Assembly: GCA_002339725.1 (NCBI GenBank)
Contig: DDKN01000092.1
Location: 1 to 22,089 of the forward strand
Source of the DNA: Thiobacillus sp. UBA2597
Lineage (GTDB): Bacteria > Pseudomonadota > Gammaproteobacteria > Burkholderiales > Thiobacillaceae
Direction of reading: 5' to 3'
Length of the DNA stretch: 22,089 nucleotides
Shown: positions 14,759 through 21,533 of the stretch, piece after piece
How the letters are laid out: every line of letters begins with the position of its first letter
Numbering within the stretch: the stretch's first letter is position 1
Made by a program: the position numbers and the translations under genes
The notes under the pieces: generated by a model
Database searches by the model: none
Seen by the model: only the letters and a program-made list of their open reading frames with translations
Told to the model about the DNA's origin: nothing

Positions 14759-14837
14759 CACCTCTCCCTTACGCAGTTTTTGGTTTTGAGTCATTAATCC
14801 CCGCCGGCGCACGGCGGAGCACCCATCGGAGCGTGCC

Positions 14838-16403
14838 ATGAAGACACAGGAAAAGCGTTTCGGCGCAGCCAAAGATCAGTTGATCATTTTCGATACCACC
14901 TTGCGCGACGGCGAGCAGAGCCCCGGCGCGTCCATGACCAAGGAAGAGAAGGTCCGCATCGCCAAGCAGCTGGAGCGGATGCGGGTGGACGTGATCGAGG
15001 CCGGGTTTCCGGCCGCGAGCAACGGCGACTTCGAGGCGGTGAAGGCCGTGGCCGACACCATCAAGGACAGCACCGTGTGCGGCCTGGCCCGCGCGCTCGA
15101 GAAGGACATCGCCCGTGCCGGCGAGGCGCTCAAGGGGGCCAACTCCGGGCGCATCCACACCTTCATCGCGACCAGCCCGATCCACATGGAGAAGAAGCTG
15201 CGCATGACCCCGGACCAGGTGGTCGAGCAGGCAGTCAAGGCGGTCAAGTGGGCGCGCCAGTGGACCGACAACGTCGAGTTCTCGCCCGAGGACGCTGGCC
15301 GTTCCGAGCTGGACTTCCTCTGCCGCGTGCTCGAGGCGGTGATCGCGGCCGGTGCCAAAACGGTCAACATCCCGGACACTGTGGGCTACAACATGCCCTG
15401 GCAGTTCGGTGCATTGATCAAGAACCTGCGCGAGAAGATTCCGAACTCGGACAAGGCCGTCTTTTCGGTGCACTGCCATAACGACCTGGGCCTGGCCGTG
15501 GCCAATTCGCTTTCGGCCGTGCTGAGCGGCGCGCGTCAGGTCGAATGCACCGTCAACGGTCTGGGTGAGCGGGCGGGCAACGCCTCGCTGGAAGAGATCG
15601 TCATGGCGGTGCGCACCCGCCAGGACATGTTCGATTGCGACACCCGCATCGACACCACCCAGATCGTGCCGGCCTCGCGCCTGGTCTCGGGCATCACCGG
15701 CTTCGCCGTGCAGCCGAACAAGGCCATCGTCGGCGCCAATGCCTTCGCCCACGAGTCCGGCATCCACCAGGATGGTGTGCTCAAGCACCGCGAGACCTAT
15801 GAGATCATGCGGGCCGAGGACGTGGGTTGGACCGCGAACAAGATGGTGCTGGGCAAGCATTCCGGCCGCAACGCCTTCAAGACCCGCCTGAAGGAGCTGG
15901 GCATCGAACTGGAGAGCGAAGAGGCCTGGAACGCCGCCTTCGCCCGATTCAAGGACCTGGCCGACAAGAAGCATGAGATCTTCGACGAAGACCTGCATGC
16001 CCTGGTCTCCGACGAGGCCACCTTCGCCACCGCCGACCGCTACAAGCTGGTTTCGCTCAAGGTCTGTTCCGAGACCGGCGAGATCCCCCATGCCGTCGTG
16101 GTGCTGTCGGACAATGGCGAGGAGAAGCGGGCCGAGGCCGATGGCGGCGGTCCGGTCGATGCCGCCTTCAAGGCGATCGAGAGTGTGGTCAGGAGCGGCT
16201 CCGATCTCACGCTCTATTCGGTCAACAACATCACCAGCGGCACCGATGCCCAGGGCGAGGTCACCGTGCGGGTGAACCGGGGCGGGCGCATCGTCAACGG
16301 CCAGGGTGCCGATACCGACATCGTCATCGCCTCGGCCAAGGCCTATCTGCACGCCCTGAACAAGCTGGCCACGGACGAGACCCGGGCGCACCCGCAGGTC
16401 TGA
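14838..16403 (+). CDS. leuA: 2-isopropylmalate synthase
   Basis: LeuA condenses acetyl-CoA with 2-oxoisovalerate, the committed step to leucine, and is feedback-inhibited by leucine. The 521-residue product opens with the DRE-TIM signature FDTTLRDGEQSPGASMT (about 18-34), has the metal-binding HCHND (His212, His214), the helical subdomains with the GNASLEEIVMAVRTR and HESGIHQDGVLKH motifs, and the C-terminal LeuA allosteric domain (about 370-510, with GGGPVDAAFKAIESV). The start is ATG 14838, with GGAG (14828-14831) six bases upstream. The upstream 230 bases carry a separate promoter and a candidate leader peptide. Confidence 0.97.
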   Translation: MKTQEKRFGAAKDQLIIFDTTLRDGEQSPGASMTKEEKVRIAKQLERMRVDVIEAGFPAASNGDFEAVKAVADTIKDSTVCGLARALEKDIARAGEALKGANSGRIHTFIATSPIHMEKKLRMTPDQVVEQAVKAVKWARQWTDNVEFSPEDAGRSELDFLCRVLEAVIAAGAKTVNIPDTVGYNMPWQFGALIKNLREKIPNSDKAVFSVHCHNDLGLAVANSLSAVLSGARQVECTVNGLGERAGNASLEEIVMAVRTRQDMFDCDTRIDTTQIVPASRLVSGITGFAVQPNKAIVGANAFAHESGIHQDGVLKHRETYEIMRAEDVGWTANKMVLGKHSGRNAFKTRLKELGIELESEEAWNAAFARFKDLADKKHEIFDEDLHALVSDEATFATADRYKLVSLKVCSETGEIPHAVVVLSDNGEEKRAEADGGGPVDAAFKAIESVVRSGSDLTLYSVNNITSGTDAQGEVTVRVNRGGRIVNGQGADTDIVIASAKAYLHALNKLATDETRAHPQV

Positions 16404-16420
16404 TCTTGCCGGGCACAAAT

Positions 16421-16450
16421 GAAAAGGGCGACCCGCGGGTCGCCCTTTTC
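16421..16450. terminator. Bidirectional terminator between leuA and the convergent cytochrome gene
   Basis: This is a perfect 30-bp palindrome (arms 16421-16435 and 16436-16450): GAAAAGGGCGACCCG followed by its reverse complement. It gives a GC-rich stem with A-run and T-run flanks on both strands. It can end transcription of leuA on the plus strand and of the convergent gene at 16464 on the minus strand. Confidence 0.93.
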
Positions 16451-16463
16451 GCTGGCGCGGTGC

Positions 16464-17237
16464 TCAGCGATACATGCCGGGCAGCTTGCCCTCTTCAGAA
16501 GCGATATCCTCCGGCAGCTTGTAGAACCAGAGCTGGTAGATCGAGGTGATCCACATGAAGGCGAAGGAGAGGCCCATGATGGCGCCGCTGGCGATCACCA
16601 CCCAGGCAAAGCCGGTCCAGACCTTGGTCAGGTACCAGGAGCCGACGTCGGTGATCAGCACCACGAAAGGCGCGGCGATCACCACGCACTTGAGCCAGGT
16701 CGGGCGGATGTAGGCGTGGGTGAAGATGAAGCCGGTGATGAAGAAGATGAAGGTGATCGAGAACAGGTGGATGTGGGAGACGCGCACCAGCGTATGGATG
16801 TTCATGCCCTCATCCCTGGCCGCCACCTTCATCACGCCGTCCTGATTGGAAAGGTCGGGCAGGTGAGGGTTGACCGCCGGGCTGTGGCACATCACGCAGT
16901 GCTCCTGCATGATGGGGTTGATCTTGGTCGCGAATTCCTCGACCTTGGCCCCTTCGTGCAACCAGGCGAACACCACTTCCTTCTTGTCCGCCGGCAGCAT
17001 GTCGGACATGGGACCGCGCAGGGCCGACTCCAGCTTGGTGCCCTCGGGATTGCCGCTGTAAGCGATCATCAGGTCTTTGGCGGAAAGCATCGCCTTGCCG
17101 TCACGGCTGGCATGCGATTCCCAGACCTGGATCATGGCCATGAGATAGCCGGTGCCGAATACCAGCAGCACCATGGTGAACAGTACCCGCATCGACATCG
17201 GCAGGTAGGTGAAATGGGTCGGGCTAGATTTCGTCAT
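16464..17237 (-). CDS. Four-TM membrane protein with a c-type haem motif
   Basis: I do not recognise this gene with certainty. The 257-residue product has an N-terminal membrane segment (about 18-38). A soluble region follows (about 40-150) that would be periplasmic if the CxxCH motif HCVMCHS (Cys114, Cys117, His118) binds covalent haem c. Three further membrane segments are at about 153-173, 182-203 and 209-232. Histidines at 146, 155 and 157, at the start of the second segment, could be haem ligands or metal sites. A role in respiratory electron transfer is inferred. The start has AAGGAG six bases upstream. It stands alone and faces leuA across a shared terminator. Confidence 0.8.
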   Translation of the reverse strand: MTKSSPTHFTYLPMSMRVLFTMVLLVFGTGYLMAMIQVWESHASRDGKAMLSAKDLMIAYSGNPEGTKLESALRGPMSDMLPADKKEVVFAWLHEGAKVEEFATKINPIMQEHCVMCHSPAVNPHLPDLSNQDGVMKVAARDEGMNIHTLVRVSHIHLFSITFIFFITGFIFTHAYIRPTWLKCVVIAAPFVVLITDVGSWYLTKVWTGFAWVVIASGAIMGLSFAFMWITSIYQLWFYKLPEDIASEEGKLPGMYR

Positions 17238-17310
17238 TGTGGCTCCTTCGCGGATAAGAACGACAGCGCTAAAAGGATACTGATGTCCTGGTTGTCCTGT
17301 CCACCCGGTT

Positions 17311-17340
17311 AAAGAAAAAACTGACTTAAATCAGGTTTTC
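17311..17340 (-). terminator. Weak intrinsic terminator after the DUF2069 gene
   Basis: On the minus strand, CTGA (17334-17331) pairs with TCAG (17324-17321). An AAAA/TTTT extension with one bulged C lengthens the stem, and it is followed by a run of six T residues (17320-17315). It overlaps the stop codon. The low GC of the stem makes it modest. Confidence 0.45.
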
Positions 17341-17690
17341 TGTTGTAAGGCCCGGCTGGCCCGGATATAGAGCACCGCCGAGACCAGGAACACCAGGGAC
17401 AGGACCAGTTCCGCCAAGGCCAGGCGGGCCGACAGGCCGCTATCCGACCAGGCGCGTACCGCCCCCTCGGTGAAGTATAGCCAGATCAACAGCGCAGACC
17501 ATTGATAGGTATAGCGCCGGCCCCGCAGGATGCCGAACAGGGGGATGAGCAGCGGCAGGACCTTGAGCACCAGCCAGGAGCCGCCTGGCCGCAGGGGGGC
17601 GAGCCAGAGCTCCCAGGCCAGGCAGAGCAGGATGAGGCCGATCAGGCTGACGATGGCCAGCCAATGGCTTGCGGATTTCAAAGACGGCAT
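17331..17690 (-). CDS. DUF2069 family inner-membrane protein
   Basis: This small membrane protein has 119 residues. It has four hydrophobic segments, at about 8-27 (WLAIVSLIGLILLCLAWELW), 36-52, 60-76 and 84-108, and the polar link GRRYTYQWSALLIWLYFTEG, which fits the DUF2069 family of unknown function. In many Gram-negative bacteria this family lies next to wrbA, as it does here. I chose ATG 17690 because it starts at the conserved region; it overlaps the end of the hugZ-like gene by 13 bases. A longer frame to 17855 reads as Arg-rich out-of-frame hugZ sequence. Confidence 0.85.
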   Translation of the reverse strand: MPSLKSASHWLAIVSLIGLILLCLAWELWLAPLRPGGSWLVLKVLPLLIPLFGILRGRRYTYQWSALLIWLYFTEGAVRAWSDSGLSARLALAELVLSLVFLVSAVLYIRASRALQQKT

Positions 17691-18376
17691 CGCTGCACCA
17701 TTTCCACCAGGGCCTGGCGGGCGCCGGCGGCGTCCACGATCGGTTCCGAAAAATCGAAGCGCAGGATACGGCCGTCGGCGCGCAGGTCGAAACCGTCGCC
17801 GTCGATGCCGATCATCTCGACCGCCTGGGGGGTGACGCCCTGGAAATGCCGGCAATAATCGAGCAGGGCATCGGCGTGGTCGCGGTTCATGTGCTCGAGG
17901 ATGCCGGCCTCCGCCTCGGCCAGCGCGTAGGCGGGCGCGAGATAGGCAGCCGCCTCGATCCAGTGGATCTTGCCGAAGCCGCCGATATAGCGGATGCGCT
18001 CCGGTTCGATCCGGTAGAAGGCGAAATCGTGCAGGGCGAAATAGGCCGCCGCCTGCGGCAGGTAACGCAAATAGCGCGGCCCGAGCGCGTCCTTGTCGGG
18101 CAGGCGCTCGGCCCGGCCGACCAGGGTGACCCGGCCCGCCTCCTGCATATCGGGGCTGAAGGGTTGCACGATCAGCGACACCCGCGGGTCGGCCCCGATG
18201 TTCCGGGTGTGCTCGGCCAGGCTCGAGATCAGGATCACCGGCCGGCCCTGCTGGTCCAAAACGAAAGGCGCGACCGAGCCGAAGGGGTAGCCCGGCAGCC
18301 GCTGCGAGAGCGTGGCGAGCACGCCGTTCTGCTGGCCGCGCACGAAGCGGCGGGCCTCGTTGCCCAGGTCGCTCAT
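17678..18376 (-). CDS. HugZ-type pyridoxamine 5'-phosphate oxidase-like protein with DUF2470
   Basis: The 232-residue cytoplasmic protein has an N-terminal split-barrel flavin-reductase-like domain (about 1-150), with NGVLATLSQRLPGYPFGSVA, LISSLAEHTRNI and DPRVSLIV. A C-terminal DUF2470 domain follows (about 155-230, with GILEHMNRDHADALLDYCRHF). HugZ proteins of this architecture bind haem, and some degrade it. Others of the wider family use FMN or F420, so the substrate here is open. It overlaps the upstream wrbA gene by four bases (ATGA), indicating one operon. Confidence 0.88.
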   Translation of the reverse strand: MSDLGNEARRFVRGQQNGVLATLSQRLPGYPFGSVAPFVLDQQGRPVILISSLAEHTRNIGADPRVSLIVQPFSPDMQEAGRVTLVGRAERLPDKDALGPRYLRYLPQAAAYFALHDFAFYRIEPERIRYIGGFGKIHWIEAAAYLAPAYALAEAEAGILEHMNRDHADALLDYCRHFQGVTPQAVEMIGIDGDGFDLRADGRILRFDFSEPIVDAAGARQALVEMVQRCRL

Positions 18377-18969
18377 GGTGCCGCCAGTTTCAACGCGATC
18401 TCAGCCAGCCGCTTGCCCTGGGCGAAGGCGAGCCTGCGCTCCTCGTCCGTGACCGGCTGCTGGCCGTCCGGCCCGGCCCAGTGGCTGGCGCCGTAGGGCG
18501 TGCCGCCGGCACGGGTCTGGTTGAGTTCCGGATTGGTGTAGGGCAGGCCCAGCAGGACCATGCCGTGATGCATGAGCGGCAGCATCATGGAGAGCAGGGT
18601 GCTCTCCTGGCCGCCATGCAGGCTGGCGCTGGAAGTGAAGACGCAGGCCGGCTTGCCGGCGAGCGCCCCGTTCAGCCAAAGGCCGGAGGTGCCGTCCCAG
18701 AAGTATTTCATCGCCGCCGCCATGTTGCCGAAGCGGGTGGGCGAGCCGAGGGCGAGGCCGATGCATTGTTCGAGATCGGCCTGACTGACATAGGGCGCGC
18801 CCGCATCGGGCACCAGCTTGGCCGGGCCTTCCGATTCGGCCGCCACCTTGGGCACGGTGCGGATGCGCGCCTGGACGCCGGGCACCGACTCGATGCCGTG
18901 GGCGATGTGGCTGGCCAGCTGCTTCACCGAGCCGTGCAGGCTGTAGTAGAGAACCAGGATGTCTTTCAT
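18373..18969 (-). CDS. wrbA: WrbA, NAD(P)H:quinone oxidoreductase
   Basis: WrbA is a flavodoxin-like FMN enzyme that reduces quinones by two electrons and protects against oxidative stress. The 198-residue product opens with the FMN phosphate loop LYYSLHGSVKQLA (about 7-19). It has the flavin-contact segment GSPTRFGNMAAAMKYFWD and the family motifs SASLHGGQESTLLSMM and GTPYGASHWAG. AAGGAA precedes its ATG at a normal distance. It is the first gene of the minus-strand wrbA-hugZ-DUF2069 operon. Confidence 0.93.
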   Translation of the reverse strand: MKDILVLYYSLHGSVKQLASHIAHGIESVPGVQARIRTVPKVAAESEGPAKLVPDAGAPYVSQADLEQCIGLALGSPTRFGNMAAAMKYFWDGTSGLWLNGALAGKPACVFTSSASLHGGQESTLLSMMLPLMHHGMVLLGLPYTNPELNQTRAGGTPYGASHWAGPDGQQPVTDEERRLAFAQGKRLAEIALKLAAP

Positions 18970-19020
18970 GGCGCTGTTCCTTGCAAGGGGGCAATGCTAC
19001 CGGATTCCATCGGGTCATGC

Positions 19021-19052
19021 CCTGCCGACCGTGCTGTACGGCGCAAGGCAGG
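19021..19052. other. Hairpin between the M6-like gene and wrbA
   Basis: CCTGCC (19021-19026) pairs with GGCAGG (19047-19052), and inside it CCGT (19029-19032) pairs with ACGG (19038-19041). No T-run follows on the minus strand, so it is a structured spacer or 3'-end stabiliser and not a clear terminator. Confidence 0.45.
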
Positions 19053-19055
19053 CGG

Positions 19056-20252
19056 CTAATGCGGCCGGCCGATGCGTATCCGGTAGGCGAAGCCGACCCG
19101 TTCGAGCAGCCGGATATCGATCCGGTTTTCCGCATCGAGATAGCAGCAGCGCCCGGGCAGGCTGAAGGCCGCGCCGAGCAGGTGCGGCCGTTCCGGGTTG
19201 GCGTCGACCAGGCGCACCGGGGCCTTGCCGAAGCGGCATTCGGCCACCCGGTCGTCCGCGTGCATGATCAAGACGCCATGGCCCGGCAGCACCGGGTCGT
19301 AGCTGCCGATCGGCTGACGGTTCTCGATCAGGATGTAGCGCTGCGCATCGAGCGGGATGCGTATCACGAGGGTTTCGTACGTCGCGTCCTCCAGGGGGCC
19401 GAGCAGGATCTCGGTCGGCGTGTCGGGGTCGACCATGCGCACCTTGTCCAGCGGCAGCCAGCCCAGGCGCAGCTTGGTCCAGGACGAGATGCCGGGCGGC
19501 GGCGCCTGCCATTTGTAGGCATGGCAGGACATCGGATCCCAATAGCCCATGTTGATCAGGGCATGCTCCCAGCCCTGCTCGATGGTCGGGTGCGCGCGCT
19601 GGAGGTCGTGGTCATACAGGCACGGCACCTGGCGCTTGCCATCGACCACGCCGCCCCAGACGTGGGTGCTGTCGTGGAACAGGGTGCCCAGGTGGGCGGT
19701 GGCGGTGAAGATGGCGACCCCGTTCGGCACCGCCTGGCCACGGCCGCTGGTCTTGAACGCGATGTCCTGGCTCCAGCCCAGCATGCCGGGATAGCCGCAC
19801 AGGCCGACCATGCCGTAATCCTTGAAGCGGGCAGCCAAATAGATGACCAGATAGTCGTAGCGGGAAAAATCCTGGCCGTCCGCCGCGTCGATGGCATGCT
19901 GGATCAGCCGGTTCACCCGCGACTTGTCGACCTCGAGGTTGATCGGTGAAATCGCATAGCGGCCGATCGGCTCCGGCAGGGTCAGCCAGGGGGTGAAGTC
20001 GAAGCCGGCTTCCACCCGGCCATAGGACATCTCCTGCACGAAGTGGCTGAGCTTGCGGAAACGTTCGATGACGAAGTCCCGGCTGACCGGGCGCAACGTG
20101 CCGGGAAAGTCGACCAGGATGACCAGTCCCTTCAGCCTGCGGCCCCCGCTCTGGGCATCGGTCTTGCCGGGTTGTGCTCTGGCGCTCAAGGCCATCAGAC
20201 CGAGTGCCCCGCTGGCGGCCAGGAATCGGCGTCGGGTGCATGGCAGGGACAT
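19056..20252 (-). CDS. Tat-exported M6-metallopeptidase-like protein with altered zinc motif
   Basis: The 398-residue product starts MSLPCTRRRFLAASGALGLM, a twin-arginine signal ending near ALSARA, so it is probably exported folded. The body resembles the immune-inhibitor-A/M6 metallopeptidase fold: a KGLVILVDFPG strand, FVQEMSYGRVEAGFDFTPW, a zinc-site segment, INMGYWDPMSCHAY in the position of the Met-turn, and SSWTKLRLGWLPLDKV in place of the usual 'K..LGW' segment. The zinc motif reads HDSTHVWGGVVD (His193, Asp194, His197), with Asp where HExxH peptidases have the catalytic Glu. I chose ATG 20252, with GGAG seven bases upstream; the longer frame to 20297 hides the Tat signal. It lies divergent from sucC, and its target is unknown. 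Confidence 0.75.
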   Translation of the reverse strand: MSLPCTRRRFLAASGALGLMALSARAQPGKTDAQSGGRRLKGLVILVDFPGTLRPVSRDFVIERFRKLSHFVQEMSYGRVEAGFDFTPWLTLPEPIGRYAISPINLEVDKSRVNRLIQHAIDAADGQDFSRYDYLVIYLAARFKDYGMVGLCGYPGMLGWSQDIAFKTSGRGQAVPNGVAIFTATAHLGTLFHDSTHVWGGVVDGKRQVPCLYDHDLQRAHPTIEQGWEHALINMGYWDPMSCHAYKWQAPPPGISSWTKLRLGWLPLDKVRMVDPDTPTEILLGPLEDATYETLVIRIPLDAQRYILIENRQPIGSYDPVLPGHGVLIMHADDRVAECRFGKAPVRLVDANPERPHLLGAAFSLPGRCCYLDAENRIDIRLLERVGFAYRIRIGRPH

Positions 20253-20369
20253 CGCCTGTCTCCATTGAATTACGCGAGCTGTCGCCCGGTCCGGCATGGG
20301 CTCCGGATTCCACGCAGGCAGACCTTAGCGCGTAGAATAGCGCTTTTTTAGCCAGCGGATTCTCGCTTC

Positions 20370-21533
20370 ATGAACCTGCACGAATACCAAGCCAAGGCGG
20401 TGCTGCGCGATTACGGCATCGCCACCCCGCGCGGCGTCACCCTGACCGATCCGGCCCAGTGCGCCGAAGCCGCCCGGCAACTGGGCGGCAGCGCCTGGGT
20501 GGCCAAGGCCCAGATCCACGCCGGCGGCCGCGGCAAGGCGGGCGGCGTCAAGGTCTGCAAATCGCTCGACGATCTCGCGGCCACGGCCAAGGGCCTGCTC
20601 GGCAGCCGTCTGGTCACCTACCAGAACGCGCCCGACGGCCAGCCGGTGAACACCCTGCTGATCGAGGAGACCCTGGCCATCGCGCGCGAGCTGTATCTCT
20701 CCATCACGGTGGATCGCGCGGCCGAGCGCATCGGCATCGTCGCCAGCGCCGCCGGCGGCATGGAGATCGAGGAGGTCGCCGCGCAGGAGCCGGAGAAGAT
20801 CCTGCGCGAGACGGTGAACCCCATCACCGGCCTGATGGACTATCAGGGGCGCAACCTGGCCTTCGGCCTGGGCCTGACGGGCGAGCAGGTCAATGCCTTC
20901 GTCAAGCTGCTCAAGGGCTGCTATCGCATCTTCATCGAGAAGGACTTGAGCCTGATCGAGATCAACCCGCTCATCGTCACCGCCGACGGCCAGTTGCTGC
21001 CGCTCGACTGCAAGATGAGCGTGGACGACAACGCGCTCTGGCGGCAAAAGGTTCTGGCCGAGCAAGCCGATCTTTCCCAGCTCGATCCCAAGGAGGCCGA
21101 GGCCCACGCCCACAACGTCAACTACATCGCCTTGAACGGCAACATCGGTTGCATGGTCAACGGCGCCGGGCTGGCCATGGCGACCATGGACCTGATCCAG
21201 CTCTCGGGCGGCGCGCCGGCCAACTTCCTCGACGTCGGCGGCGGCGCCACGGCCGAGACGGTGGCGCGCGCCTTCCAGATCATCCTGGCCGACCCCAAGG
21301 TCAAGGCGGTGCTGATCAACATCTTCGGCGGCATCGTGCGCTGCGACCTGATCGCCGAGGGCATCATCCAGGCGGTGAAAGAGGTCGGCGTGAAGGTGCC
21401 GGTGGTGGTGCGCCTGGAGGGCACCCATGCCGACAAGGGCCGCGCGTTGCTGGCCAACTCGGGCCTGGCCATCATCGCCGCGAACGATCTGACCGAGGCC
21501 GCAAGACGCGCGGTCGAGGAGGCGGCGCAATGA
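20370..21533 (+). CDS. sucC: Succinyl-CoA synthetase, beta subunit
   Basis: SucC is the nucleotide- and succinate-binding subunit of the TCA-cycle enzyme that converts succinyl-CoA to succinate with substrate-level phosphorylation. The 387-residue product begins MNLHEYQAKAVLRDYGI and has an ATP-grasp domain (AKAQIHAGGRGKAGGVK, about 46-62). The central IEINPLIVT and the C-terminal ligase domain follow, with GNIGCMVNGAGLAMATMDLI and NIFGGIVRCDLIAEGI. Length matches the family. Upstream, TAGAAT (20333-20338) is a possible -10 with a poor -35, and the Shine-Dalgarno sequence is weak. It overlaps sucD by four bases. Confidence 0.97.
   Translation: MNLHEYQAKAVLRDYGIATPRGVTLTDPAQCAEAARQLGGSAWVAKAQIHAGGRGKAGGVKVCKSLDDLAATAKGLLGSRLVTYQNAPDGQPVNTLLIEETLAIARELYLSITVDRAAERIGIVASAAGGMEIEEVAAQEPEKILRETVNPITGLMDYQGRNLAFGLGLTGEQVNAFVKLLKGCYRIFIEKDLSLIEINPLIVTADGQLLPLDCKMSVDDNALWRQKVLAEQADLSQLDPKEAEAHAHNVNYIALNGNIGCMVNGAGLAMATMDLIQLSGGAPANFLDVGGGATAETVARAFQIILADPKVKAVLINIFGGIVRCDLIAEGIIQAVKEVGVKVPVVVRLEGTHADKGRALLANSGLAIIAANDLTEAARRAVEEAAQ

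Noticed and set aside
16419..17312. Plus-strand frame opposite the cytochrome-like gene
   Set aside because: The minus-strand frame has membrane segments, CxxCH and a good ribosome-binding site. The plus-strand product is His/Asp/Gly-rich with no recognisable feature.
17669..20313. Plus-strand frames opposite hugZ, wrbA and the M6-like gene
   Set aside because: All are antisense to genes with clear motifs, and the products have the low-complexity composition of shadows.
20327..20349. Terminator-like stem AGCGC/GCGCT plus T-run before sucC
   Set aside because: The stem has only five base pairs and an eight-base loop, and the likely -10 box (TAGAAT) lies within it, so it would probably not be transcribed.
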